The position numbers and the translations under genes are program-made. 22,000 bases of DNA from CAYNNP01 sp964398215 (lineage in GTDB: Bacteria; Planctomycetota; Planctomycetia; Pirellulales; Pirellulaceae). Location of the stretch: NCBI GenBank assembly GCA_964398215.1, contig CAYNNP010000099.1, forward strand, positions 1 through 22,000. Direction: 5' to 3'. The notes beneath the pieces were generated by a model, which worked only from the letters and a program-made list of their open reading frames with translations, made no database searches and was not told the origin of the DNA. This document shows positions 1 to 8,021 of the stretch, one piece after another (the stretch's first letter is position 1; every line of letters begins with the position of its first letter).

Positions 1-120
1 TGACATATTTTTGTGCGCCGCTGGTGCTAGCCGGTAACCAGCCCGTCAATAACCGCGGCTATCGCCCATCGGCTCAGTAAATCAACAAGCCGTTGTTCGC
101 TACAGAGCTTCTTTCCAACG
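1..120. other. Non-coding flank downstream of the DUF1592 gene
   Basis: No gene is visible in this stretch. It contains an inverted repeat, TAGCCG at 28-33 and CGGCTA at 56-61, which could form a hairpin downstream of the minus-strand gene ending at 121. No run of T follows it on the minus strand, so it does not look like a standard intrinsic terminator. The segment at 16-35 (a GCCGCTGG...TAGCCGG pattern) resembles GC-rich intergenic repeats I associate with Pirellulaceae genomes, but only one copy is present here. Confidence 0.3.
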
Positions 121-3063
121 TCACTTGACGTCTGACATGGTGAACGAGCTGCTTGTCAGCACACCGTACAGCAGGTCCCTGAACGCAAAGTTGCTGTCTT
201 CGGATTTGCGAATGATCGTATCCACTGTCAACAAATCAGTCGCTTTGAGTTCGCGTGACAGTGCGTAGCGAAGCAGGTGCTTGGTGAACGCTTTCGCAAA
301 GCGTCGCTTCTCTTGCTGAAGCGAATTCTTAAAATCAACGATGCCGTCAAAATCGTAGCGATTCAACAGACGCCCACTCGCGTCGACCTTGCGACCGTTC
401 TTGTATTTGTCGCGCCAGCGGCCAGTGATGTCAAAATTCTCCATCGCAAACCCCAGCGGATCCAAGCGTGCATGGCAGCCTGCGCAATTGGGGGCTTCGC
501 GATGTTTGGCAAATTTTTCGCGAATCGTTAAATGTTCAGCGGAGGCATCTTCGTTCAACGGGGGAACATCGTTGGGCGGTGGTGGAGGTGGATCGTTAAA
601 AATCACTTCAATGATCCAAGCACCACGAGCAATCGGATGCGTGCGGTCGGGTCCGCTGGTCATGCTGAACATCGCTGCGTTCGTGATCACACCACCATAT
701 CGCTGATTGGCAATGGGAACGCGTTGAAACCGATCGCTGCGCAGCTGACGCTTGATCTGGTTCTCGTAGTTAACACGTGATTGCTTAACCGCCTTGCTGA
801 CGTCCCTGTTTGCAGCAACGGCAGTGATCGCTTTCCGCAGATCGCCTAATTGCGCGTTCAATTCCGAGTTCTGTTTTTGTTGCGCAGTTGTCATCTCAGC
901 CAGCAACTCGGCGGGGCGAATGTAGAGTTGGTTTTGAGCCGCAGCCTGGACTTCTTCTGCTGTCAAAGCGCGGTCGTAAAACACAGCTCGGTCAATGCTC
1001 ACGTTCAAGAATTTGTTGCCACCCGGCGGAAGGTGTCGCAGGCCAAACAGGATCGACGTTTCATTCTTGGGAAACGTCGCTCGACCTTTGTTAAACGATT
1101 CGCCGTACGGTTTACCATCACGATAAAGTCGTGTGGTTCCGTCTTCGTCGTAGACCATCACTAAATGAATGGGTGCATCCATCCGGTCTTCCGGAGTCGA
1201 TTTGGGAAAGTCCTTTGTGCGACTGAAGCCGTTGCTGCCCGAAATCCAGTGACGTGGTTTCCTTTCGCCAATAACGATCGTATCGAAAAAGTCTCCTGGG
1301 CCCTGTACACCCATCAATCCGCCACCAGCTTGGTCAAGTCTGGATAGCTGGAACCGTATTTCCAAACTCTTGGCTCGCAAATCAAAGTTCAGTTTCTCGC
1401 TAATCAAGAACGATTTGTTCAAATGCACCATCCCGTCACGCATTTCGTGTTTACCGGTCGGCTTCAAATGAAGTGAGTGGACGCTATCTTGCAGATCAGA
1501 ATCGAATTCCCAGACAGAATAAGGTTTCAAATCCAACCCACTATCCTCGGCTGATTCGCCTTTCGCGATCAGCAATCGCTTGCGAATCGGATCCACCAAT
1601 TCTGCAAGCTGCTTTCCCACAGTCGTGATTTCTTTCGCTAAGTCCGCGCGGCGTTTGTCATTTTGCTGATTCGTTTCTCGGATTGCTTTTAGATCGACCG
1701 GCGGAGGCTTCAATTCGGTGGTGTACCAAGTCTTCAATAACTCACTGCGGTAGGTGTAGTCCGGTGCGATCATCTCCATGATGGGGCGATTCTCGATAAA
1801 AACACTGTCGAACAGTAACAATGGTTCAAGGATCATGTGCAGACTGGCCGGTGATTTTTTCAGGATGCTAAACAATGGGTACTGTTTAGGATCCGGCGTC
1901 GCAGCGAGCGTGTTTTCTAGTTGCATCCACTGCGATGGAAATGTGTCCAAAAACCGCTCGATTTTTGGATCCGCAATCATACGATCAATGGTTGCGGCCA
2001 AAACTTTTGAATCGGATAGCTCCTTTTTCGCCGCCGAATCCAACAGTCCTTGGTCCGGGCAACTGCCCCACAGGCAATAGGAAAGTTCGCTTGCCAAACG
2101 GTACTGCGAATGCTCTTCATCCTGACTGCGAAAATAGAACTTCGGTGATGACATCACAGCGGATGCCGCTTTTTTCATTGCATCGGTAAACCCAAGCCCA
2201 GCGTCAAATTTTGCTTTCGTGTAACCAACATATCGGCTCAAAGCGTCGTCGCTCACGGGGCGACGAAACGCTTGCCTCATGAATGGCTTCAGACGCTGCC
2301 GAATTTCTGATTCCGGATCATATTCTGCCTCAGGCTCCGCAAACAACTCATTCCAAACGCCAACGTTGGCTTCTGTAAAGTCGGGACTTTCCACAATGGA
2401 AATACTTAGGCGCAAAAATGCATCCAACAGCAACGGTGACAGTGTCAACTGATTGGCTTGATTGTCAAACCCATGAGAAGCACGTAGATCTTTTGGAAAA
2501 GCTCTGACGTTTTTCATTCCATCAAGCGGTTGCAGTGCATTGGATGTGACTTTGACGTTGGCGGGCATTTTTCTCGTGTTCAAACCCTGCAAAAGGTAGT
2601 CACTCTTTCGCGTCATCAGCTTTTCTGGCAACGGAAACACATTCCGGTTCAACCTGAATAGGTCGCGAACCGTGTTGTTGTATTGAAAACGATTCAGTCG
2701 CCGAATTGGGTTTGCGTTTGTTTCGCTGCTTGACGCCTGACGCAGTAAACCCGCTAGCAACTCCAACATTTTCGCGCGAGTTGCTTTGTCTAGAGGAGGC
2801 GCAGATTCCGGTGGCATCGACCCTCCCTCGATCGCCTCGTAGACCTTCTGTGCCAAATCCTCTTTCGCCAAAAACTGTTTCATGGATTTGATCGAAACAA
2901 GATCGACATCACCACGAATATCATCCGCATCGTTACCGTGGCACTTCGCACAATGTTTGACAATCAGCGGCTGGAAATCTGACTCAAAGCCAGATCCTCT
3001 GGCCACACCGGTCATCGCCGCAAACAAACAAAAGCACACTGAAAAACAAGTCTTCATCATCAT
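121..3063 (-). CDS. DUF1592/DUF1588/DUF1585-family secreted cytochrome-like protein with LamG insert
   Basis: An exported planctomycete multidomain protein of 980 aa. The N-terminus (MMMKTCFSVCF...) is a signal peptide ending near VARG. Next come a c-type heme site CAKCH (residues 38-42), a DUF1587-like segment with RRLNRFQYNNTVRDLF (about 121-137), DUF1595 (about 250-315) and DUF1592 (about 320-445). A LamG-like jelly-roll domain follows (about 515-710), flanked by charged helical segments, then DUF1588 with a second heme-type motif CAGCH (860-864) and a C-terminal DUF1585. The family is linked to periplasmic or surface electron transfer; the substrate is unknown. The frame is open back to 3120, but that start would overlap the upstream DUF1552 gene by 50 bases. 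I choose the ATG at 3063 because it opens the signal peptide, has AGGT just upstream and lies 7 bases after the DUF1552 stop, implying co-transcription. ATG at 3060 or 3057 is equally possible. Confidence 0.9.
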   Translation of the reverse strand: MMMKTCFSVCFCLFAAMTGVARGSGFESDFQPLIVKHCAKCHGNDADDIRGDVDLVSIKSMKQFLAKEDLAQKVYEAIEGGSMPPESAPPLDKATRAKMLELLAGLLRQASSSETNANPIRRLNRFQYNNTVRDLFRLNRNVFPLPEKLMTRKSDYLLQGLNTRKMPANVKVTSNALQPLDGMKNVRAFPKDLRASHGFDNQANQLTLSPLLLDAFLRLSISIVESPDFTEANVGVWNELFAEPEAEYDPESEIRQRLKPFMRQAFRRPVSDDALSRYVGYTKAKFDAGLGFTDAMKKAASAVMSSPKFYFRSQDEEHSQYRLASELSYCLWGSCPDQGLLDSAAKKELSDSKVLAATIDRMIADPKIERFLDTFPSQWMQLENTLAATPDPKQYPLFSILKKSPASLHMILEPLLLFDSVFIENRPIMEMIAPDYTYRSELLKTWYTTELKPPPVDLKAIRETNQQNDKRRADLAKEITTVGKQLAELVDPIRKRLLIAKGESAEDSGLDLKPYSVWEFDSDLQDSVHSLHLKPTGKHEMRDGMVHLNKSFLISEKLNFDLRAKSLEIRFQLSRLDQAGGGLMGVQGPGDFFDTIVIGERKPRHWISGSNGFSRTKDFPKSTPEDRMDAPIHLVMVYDEDGTTRLYRDGKPYGESFNKGRATFPKNETSILFGLRHLPPGGNKFLNVSIDRAVFYDRALTAEEVQAAAQNQLYIRPAELLAEMTTAQQKQNSELNAQLGDLRKAITAVAANRDVSKAVKQSRVNYENQIKRQLRSDRFQRVPIANQRYGGVITNAAMFSMTSGPDRTHPIARGAWIIEVIFNDPPPPPPNDVPPLNEDASAEHLTIREKFAKHREAPNCAGCHARLDPLGFAMENFDITGRWRDKYKNGRKVDASGRLLNRYDFDGIVDFKNSLQQEKRRFAKAFTKHLLRYALSRELKATDLLTVDTIIRKSEDSNFAFRDLLYGVLTSSSFTMSDVK

Positions 3064-3070
3064 GATTGAC

Positions 3071-4420
3071 CTATGTCCAAAGGTCCGAGACGACGCCGTT
3101 GCTATCTGCGAATGAATCAATCTCCAATCCCATCAACTGTGCGACCGTCAACCACATATTTGAATTCAGAGTGCCACTTTTGCACTGCACGAAACGGCCT
3201 TGTTTGATTTGACCCTGGGCCTTTCCAGCGACGATCAATGGCAAGTCAAAGTATTGGTGTGTCGCGCCATCGCCGAGTCCTGCGCCGTAGGTGACCAACG
3301 AATTCTCTAGCATCGTTGTGCCATCGGATTCCTTAATCGTTTTCATTCGTGACAGCAGATACGAGAACTGCTGCATGTGAAAAATGTCGATCTTCTGAAG
3401 CTCTTTGTAGCCGTCGCCTTTTTGGTTGTGGGTCATGGTGTGATGGTTGACGGGATTATCAAAAACGCCTTCGTAAGTCAGCGGAGACTCCCACCGTTCA
3501 GGACCTACCATGAAAGTAGCAACGTTCGTCATTCCCATTTGCATTGCCAGCAGCATCAAATCGGCTTGCAAGCGAATGTACTCGCCGCGTGGCAATACCT
3601 GATCTTTTGGTACCGTGATGTCGACCGACGAAAGCATTTTCTGCAACTTTTGAATTCGAATCTCGATTTCGCGAATCATTTGCATGAACTCGTTCATCGT
3701 ATGACGATCTTTCTGGCTCAAGCCGCGAGATAGATCTTTGGCGTCATCCAAAATCAAATCGGTTACCTCCGTGACATGGCTACGGTAACTATCTGCCATG
3801 AATAGTCGGTCGTACAACTTGCGAGGGTCTTTGATTGACGGTGCTATCTTGTCCGGACCGTACCACGAGATGTTATCGAAATAGATCGATTCCTTGCCCT
3901 GTTTGAATCCATTGCAACTGACTTCCAAAGTTCGATACACCGTCTGATCGCCGACCTTGTCACCAATGATTTGGTCTAAGGTTCGGCCGTTAGGATGACG
4001 CTCGCCTTGTTCGGTAGCCTGTTCGGGCGAAAGACTCGTTAAATAGCACGACGCGCCCTGCGCGTGAACGTCCTGTCCGTTCTTGAAAGTTCGATCCAAA
4101 CCGGTGACCAATGTCACGTCATCCACGTGATCAGCCAAAGGCTGCATCGTTGACGTCAATTTCAGATCGTAGATCCCAGGTTTGTTCTCGACTCGCCTTT
4201 CGTTCTTAAATTTGTCCGCGTTGAAGCCACCAACAAACCCTGGCAACTCCCCTTCTTGTTCACCGGGAAAGAAGCAGCGACGGACCAACCCGTTGGGCAC
4301 ATACATGATCACCAGTTTCTTGCTTGGCTTGACCGTACCGCTGGCGGTTGCCAGCGAGTGCAAAAACGGTAACGAAAGGACAGCACCGTTGGTCCGAAGA
4401 AATTGACGGCGATTGAACAT
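3071..4420 (-). CDS. DUF1552 domain-containing protein, Tat-exported
   Basis: A 449-aa protein that opens with FNRRQFLRTNGAVLSLPF, a twin-arginine-like signal (RRQFLR) followed by a hydrophobic stretch. The rest matches the DUF1552 family as I know it: a YVPNG motif near residue 40, then an alkaline-phosphatase-like fold with GLDRT, the HAQGASCYLT region and TYGAGLGDGATHQYFDLPLIVAGKAQG towards the end. DUF1552 proteins nearly always sit beside DUF1592-family cytochrome proteins, as here, where the partner starts 7 bases downstream. The biochemical activity is not established. The resemblance to the sulfatase-like DUF1501 proteins suggests a hydrolase-like fold, but I see no sulfatase Cys signature. 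The start at 4420 is the only ATG that keeps the Tat signal. Confidence 0.9.
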   Translation of the reverse strand: MFNRRQFLRTNGAVLSLPFLHSLATASGTVKPSKKLVIMYVPNGLVRRCFFPGEQEGELPGFVGGFNADKFKNERRVENKPGIYDLKLTSTMQPLADHVDDVTLVTGLDRTFKNGQDVHAQGASCYLTSLSPEQATEQGERHPNGRTLDQIIGDKVGDQTVYRTLEVSCNGFKQGKESIYFDNISWYGPDKIAPSIKDPRKLYDRLFMADSYRSHVTEVTDLILDDAKDLSRGLSQKDRHTMNEFMQMIREIEIRIQKLQKMLSSVDITVPKDQVLPRGEYIRLQADLMLLAMQMGMTNVATFMVGPERWESPLTYEGVFDNPVNHHTMTHNQKGDGYKELQKIDIFHMQQFSYLLSRMKTIKESDGTTMLENSLVTYGAGLGDGATHQYFDLPLIVAGKAQGQIKQGRFVQCKSGTLNSNMWLTVAQLMGLEIDSFADSNGVVSDLWT

Positions 4421-4588
4421 AGGTAGGCTCCAACTGTTGGCGGGAACCTAAGTATAGGCATATCTAGGAGCGCCCGCCGAAAAAAGGCTTCTGCCCCAAG
4501 CCATGGCCTCTCTGTATCAAAGCGTAGTTTTCGAAGTGGGCAACCACCAGTGACAGCCATGCCGCTCAGGTTTAGCTATGACAAGCGA
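4421..4588 (-). promoter_or_regulatory. Leader region of the DUF1552 gene, with candidate promoter motif and palindromes
   Basis: On the minus strand the motif TATACTTAGGTTCC lies at 4443-4456, ending 22 bases before the DUF1552 ATG. TATACT matches a sigma-70 -10 box in five of six positions, but no good -35 box is visible at the usual distance. Two inverted repeats surround it: CCAACTGTTGG at 4430-4440, and GGCGGG (4439-4444) pairing with CCCGCC (4473-4478). Similar motifs lie the same short distance from the starts at 20662 and 13758. This suggests that DUF1552-DUF1592 has its own promoter and is not only read through from the gene upstream. Confidence 0.4.
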
Positions 4589-6898
4589 TTACTGAGTGCT
4601 GATTTTGACATCGTCATAGCGAGTCCCACGCTCAAAACGATGACGGATTCCAAAGTAGCCGCCAGGATTCAGATCCGCGACTTCTCTCTCTGCCATTTGT
4701 TTTCCGTTTTGGAACCAGCCGATGCGTTTCCCGTTCACTTCGATACGATGTTGAACCCAGCGTTTCCGGAGGGCTTGGCCAACAATCTTCTTTTTGCCCA
4801 AATCACCACTGAGGTAAGCATCGTTGACGGTCGTGTCGGTCCCAGGTAACTGCCGGGCGTAGCCAAATTCGACACCGTTGTGGTTGATGACGGGCTTCGT
4901 CGCGCCAACAATAAAACCGATGTAGTCGTTGTCGTTACACCATTGACGAAATTCGATTGTGTAGTGATCTGTGCCGGAGGGAACTTGCACGGCTGCAAAG
5001 GCGATGGAGTTTTTTGACCTGCCCGCTTGCTGAGCGTAGCTCATAACGGCGCCGTCCTTGCGTTCGGGAATGCACCAGAACGAGCGTCTTGCATCGGACG
5101 AGTTTGTGTCGGCGACAATCCAATTCGCAAGCCCATATCCATGTGGCGTATCGGTTTTGTAAGACAAGCCTACAGGCTCCGGATCGACGATTGTGTTTCG
5201 ATTCTTTTCCGTCCGCGATTGCTTGTCAAAAGTATCTTCAAAGACGATCGTCGACGGCGGTATTGGTGTGACCAGCCAAACTCCGCCGCTCTTCCCGCTG
5301 TCGCCTCGCTGCGGCGCGCTGAAGTCTGCAACGTACAAGTGACCATGCGGATGATGAACAACATCCAGGGGCGCCCCAAAACGTAGTAACCGATCATTCG
5401 CGCCCACAAGCGGTTGATGATCCGAAACCTGTTTGCCGCCGTTGGTCAACTCATAACTATGCAGACCGCGTGTTGCCGTATAAAAGCAGAATAGTAGACG
5501 TCCCTTCAGAGGACCATCAGAAGTCCACTCGCAGACTCCATCAGCGCTGGGGCCTTTGTCTTTTTCAAGGTCGCGAATCAACAAAGTTGGATCAAAGTTC
5601 TTGTCTGGCTTGGTGCCAACAGGTAACGATGGTACTTCCCAAGGATCGACGCCTGCGGTTGGATTCCCGCCCAGCAAGACCCACTCGTCGCGAGCCGGAT
5701 TCGGATGGCCATAGTATTTGCCTTCGACAATTCGCAACATCATTTCTGCAGGCCTAGCACTCACCGCAGGCAAACCATTGCGACCAGGAGTGCTTTCTTT
5801 TGTGTCGTTCATGTTGACTCCCGCATAGAGCCCACCACCTGAGTGCCAGCACAAATCAAACGCTTCGCGTATCCCCGTCGCGTAGACCTGTAATGCCGTG
5901 GGACTAGTACGCGCGTCAAAGTCACGAACGTCAACAGGCCCGCTTTGACGCCAAAGTTTGTTCTTCAAATCAATTGCGAGTGTTGCAGCCGAAAGTGCTG
6001 TTTCGGGAAGCTCTGCCTTACCGCCCAGCATCGACAATGCGCCCTGCGAAACATACAACCGCCCATCGGGACCGAACGTCAGTCCGCTGGCCGGGTGGTC
6101 ACCAGTTGGAAGTCCTGTAATCAGATCAAACAATTCGGCCCGATCGTTTTTTACAATCACGCGGCTGATCGTGCCGCTGAAATCGTTGGGGCCAAGACTC
6201 AGTTCGTGTTGACTGTCGTGGCTAAGCCAAAGAATCGTCTTGCTGTCAGTCGAAGCTGGGTCAACGGCGATTGCGTTGAAGCGACGTTTCCTGTGAAGCA
6301 ACTTCATCGGGCTATCCAATAGCGAACCGTCATCGCCAAGCCGGTATTGCAGCAAGTTCCCATCCCACGTGCAGGCAAACAGGCGGTCACCGCGAACAGC
6401 CAACCCGCATACACCATCACGTCGATCGATTCGCGTTTTCTTAAACCGAAAGTTCTCGATGTCTTTGCGTATTGGTCCCGCGGGTTTGTCAGTCGTTCGA
6501 AATCGAATCGTGAGCGGTTTGATGGACTTGCCAGCAAGGTCCTTGAGTGAACCTGTCACCTTCAATTCATACTCGGTGTTCGGCTCCAACGGCTTTTCAA
6601 CAGAAAGGGTCACGACTCCGCCCAGGTCGCCGCCTACATTGACGTTCACTTTCCCAGCGCCGCGCCGGATTAGCTGCACTGCGTTGTTACCGATCGTCTT
6701 GGGATCAAACTTGTTGCTCACATGAACTTGGATCAGCGGCTCTAGTTCGACACCTTGAGTTTTATTACCTGGAAAGACATCCACAACTCGGAAAGAACTC
6801 GTTTGCGCAAAGCCGTGCTCGGCAAACAACAATGCGAACCCAATCAAAAAACTTGAGATCGCAATTTTGGACACATGGTCATTGGCATTGATTTTCAT
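4589..6898 (-). CDS. Secreted Big_5 / beta-propeller / jelly-roll protein
   Basis: A 769-aa exported protein. Residues 1-31 form a signal peptide with a basic start, a hydrophobic core and a cut near FAQ. Residues about 35-136 form an Ig-like Big_5 domain (VVDVFPGNKTQGVELEPLIQVHVS; EPNTEYELKVTGSLKDLAGK). Residues about 150-545 look like a sugar-dehydrogenase-type beta-propeller, with repeated 'FGPDGRLYVSQG', 'VYATGIREAFDLCW' and 'HPHGHLYVADF' blades. Residues about 550-769 are a concanavalin/DUF1080-like jelly roll ending in a GGYFGIRHR...YDDVKIS strand. The propeller resembles PQQ/sorbosone dehydrogenase-like modules of large planctomycete proteins, but I see no heme motif. It precedes DUF1552-DUF1592 on the same strand after a 168-base gap. 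It probably binds or oxidises a polysaccharide or related ligand outside the cytoplasm. Only 12 bases of upstream sequence remain before the N gap, so its promoter is not visible. Confidence 0.85.
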   Translation of the reverse strand: MKINANDHVSKIAISSFLIGFALLFAEHGFAQTSSFRVVDVFPGNKTQGVELEPLIQVHVSNKFDPKTIGNNAVQLIRRGAGKVNVNVGGDLGGVVTLSVEKPLEPNTEYELKVTGSLKDLAGKSIKPLTIRFRTTDKPAGPIRKDIENFRFKKTRIDRRDGVCGLAVRGDRLFACTWDGNLLQYRLGDDGSLLDSPMKLLHRKRRFNAIAVDPASTDSKTILWLSHDSQHELSLGPNDFSGTISRVIVKNDRAELFDLITGLPTGDHPASGLTFGPDGRLYVSQGALSMLGGKAELPETALSAATLAIDLKNKLWRQSGPVDVRDFDARTSPTALQVYATGIREAFDLCWHSGGGLYAGVNMNDTKESTPGRNGLPAVSARPAEMMLRIVEGKYYGHPNPARDEWVLLGGNPTAGVDPWEVPSLPVGTKPDKNFDPTLLIRDLEKDKGPSADGVCEWTSDGPLKGRLLFCFYTATRGLHSYELTNGGKQVSDHQPLVGANDRLLRFGAPLDVVHHPHGHLYVADFSAPQRGDSGKSGGVWLVTPIPPSTIVFEDTFDKQSRTEKNRNTIVDPEPVGLSYKTDTPHGYGLANWIVADTNSSDARRSFWCIPERKDGAVMSYAQQAGRSKNSIAFAAVQVPSGTDHYTIEFRQWCNDNDYIGFIVGATKPVINHNGVEFGYARQLPGTDTTVNDAYLSGDLGKKKIVGQALRKRWVQHRIEVNGKRIGWFQNGKQMAEREVADLNPGGYFGIRHRFERGTRYDDVKISTQ

Positions 6899-6910
6899 CG
6901 CCGCATTGTA

Positions 6911-7010
6911 NNNNNNNNNNNNNNNNNNNNNNNNNNNNNNNNNNNNNNNNNNNNNNNNNNNNNNNNNNNNNNNNNNNNNNNNNNNNNNNNNNNNNNNNNN
7001 NNNNNNNNNN
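6911..7010. other. Assembly gap of 100 N
   Basis: A run of exactly 100 undetermined bases, the conventional length for a scaffold gap of unknown size. The true distance and even the adjacency between the propeller gene on the left and the selenium operon on the right are therefore uncertain. The start of the gene at 6898 and the end of the gene at 7024 are both intact, so no coding frame is visibly broken by the gap. Confidence 0.98.
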
Positions 7011-7023
7011 TTGCCGTTGGGCT

Positions 7024-7866
7024 TTAGCCGCCCGGGCAGCTCATGCCGGTGGCAATATGACCGCTGCGTATTACTTTCTGCTTGATGGCTTCAAAGTGTT
7101 CACCCGGTTGGTCAAAGAATGCGCGCGGCATCTGGCCGTAGTATTCCATTGAACTGAACACGTTGTCCCAGCCACTCTTGACCGCAAGGTCGTAGGCTTG
7201 CATGCCTTTGGAAATGCGTTCTTCAGTGGCCGCGAAGTCTTTGAAAAAAAAGTACTTCAGCGTTGGAAAGTACGTGAAACGAACCATTGGATGCAGACAC
7301 AGCCAGCGCATAATCGGACAGTCAAAACCAGCGACGGCTTTGGCAACGCCTGGGGCAACAGTCATCTCCTGTTCGCACCGAAACGACTGTTCGAATACAT
7401 CCTTTTTCTCTGTCACCGCAAGCTGCGTACCCGCCTCCCGCGCGTGGTGGATTCGGTTCAGCGCATCCAGCAGGTTATCCGGAATGATCTGGTTGGCGCC
7501 TGAGACTTGGCCATACTGTTTTGTGAATTCATAGTTAGCGTAGGTATCCACGCAGACTTGGCGGTTCACGGTACGGAACCCCTCGGCAAACTCGCGGAGA
7601 ATGCCTTGCCGGTAGGCCTTTTCCTTGCGGCTGTAGAAATACCGCTTAGCGATCAGGCGTCCCAGGCTTCCGCCCGATTCAAAGTACGCGAGACCCCACA
7701 GTGCGCCGTGGGCAGCAATTTGGGAAAACGCGTGGTTGCGCCCGGAATCAAGATAAATGTATGTGAAGATGGAAACGCGCTGCGGGATATCCAACAGGTT
7801 GCCGGCCAATACTTCGCCCTGCTCCTTCAACCTGTCGTATGCCGCTTGTAGTTCGGCTGCTGTCAT
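7024..7866 (-). CDS. Uncharacterised 280-aa protein downstream of selD
   Basis: I do not recognise this protein. It is mostly helical by eye and lacks a signal peptide, so it is probably cytoplasmic. The N-terminus (AELQAAYDRLKEQGEVL) looks amphipathic. A hydrophobic-aromatic stretch near residues 183-210 (CPIMRWLCLHPMVRF, then FPTLKYFFFKDF) could contact a membrane or a large ligand. Residues that might bind metal or act in catalysis include H45, H53, E63, C105, H140-H141, C164, C183, C190 and H192. The protein ends MSCPGG with a normal TAA, not a Sec codon. The ATG at 7866 has GGAG eight bases upstream plus AGGTGA directly before it. It lies 155 bases after selD on the same strand, with a possible promoter of its own, so membership of the sel operon is open. 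Confidence 0.75.
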   Translation of the reverse strand: MTAAELQAAYDRLKEQGEVLAGNLLDIPQRVSIFTYIYLDSGRNHAFSQIAAHGALWGLAYFESGGSLGRLIAKRYFYSRKEKAYRQGILREFAEGFRTVNRQVCVDTYANYEFTKQYGQVSGANQIIPDNLLDALNRIHHAREAGTQLAVTEKKDVFEQSFRCEQEMTVAPGVAKAVAGFDCPIMRWLCLHPMVRFTYFPTLKYFFFKDFAATEERISKGMQAYDLAVKSGWDNVFSSMEYYGQMPRAFFDQPGEHFEAIKQKVIRSGHIATGMSCPGG

Positions 7867-7950
7867 TTCACCTGCTCCGCTCCAAGGTCACAGTCGGTGC
7901 CCACTCACTTCAACGCATTGTGCTTCTGTACCGGACATTAACCGCAAGTT

Positions 7951-7979
7951 TTTGTACACGACAACGGTGAAAAGGACAA
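7951..7979 (-). promoter_or_regulatory. Possible sigma-70-like promoter of the 280-aa gene
   Basis: On the minus strand TTGTCC (7974-7979) and TACAAA (7951-7956) are separated by 17 bases. Each matches the -35 and -10 consensus in four of six positions. The start codon follows 84 bases further on. Matches of this quality occur by chance, so this is only a candidate. Confidence 0.25.
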
Positions 7980-8007
7980 TCAAAATCCCGGATCTATCAG
8001 TTTTGAT
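7979..8007 (-). terminator. Inverted repeat after selD, weak terminator candidate
   Basis: ATCAAAA at 7979-7985 pairs with TTTTGAT at 8001-8007 around a 15-base loop that itself contains GAT/ATC. It starts 14 bases after the selD stop on the minus strand. The arms are AT-rich and only a mixed TTGTCCTTTT stretch follows, so termination would be weak at best. It overlaps the -35 part of the promoter candidate. Confidence 0.25.
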
Positions 8008-8021
8008 GGTGCGATTTTTGC

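Noticed and set aside
3064..3120. Upstream extension of the DUF1592 gene to an ATG at 3120
   Set aside because: It would overlap the DUF1552 gene by 50 bases and put 19 non-signal residues before a clear signal peptide; the ATG cluster at 3057-3063 has a ribosome-binding site.
4309..4560. Minus-strand 83-codon frame overlapping the DUF1552 start
   Set aside because: It lies in another frame over the Tat signal region, has no recognisable domain and is rich in Arg and Trp in a way typical of shadow frames.
7867..8021. tRNA-Sec gene in the gap after selD
   Set aside because: No acceptor stem, T-loop or CTTCAAA-type anticodon loop could be found on either strand; the same holds for the gaps at 11564-11631, 13534-13757 and 20663-21042.
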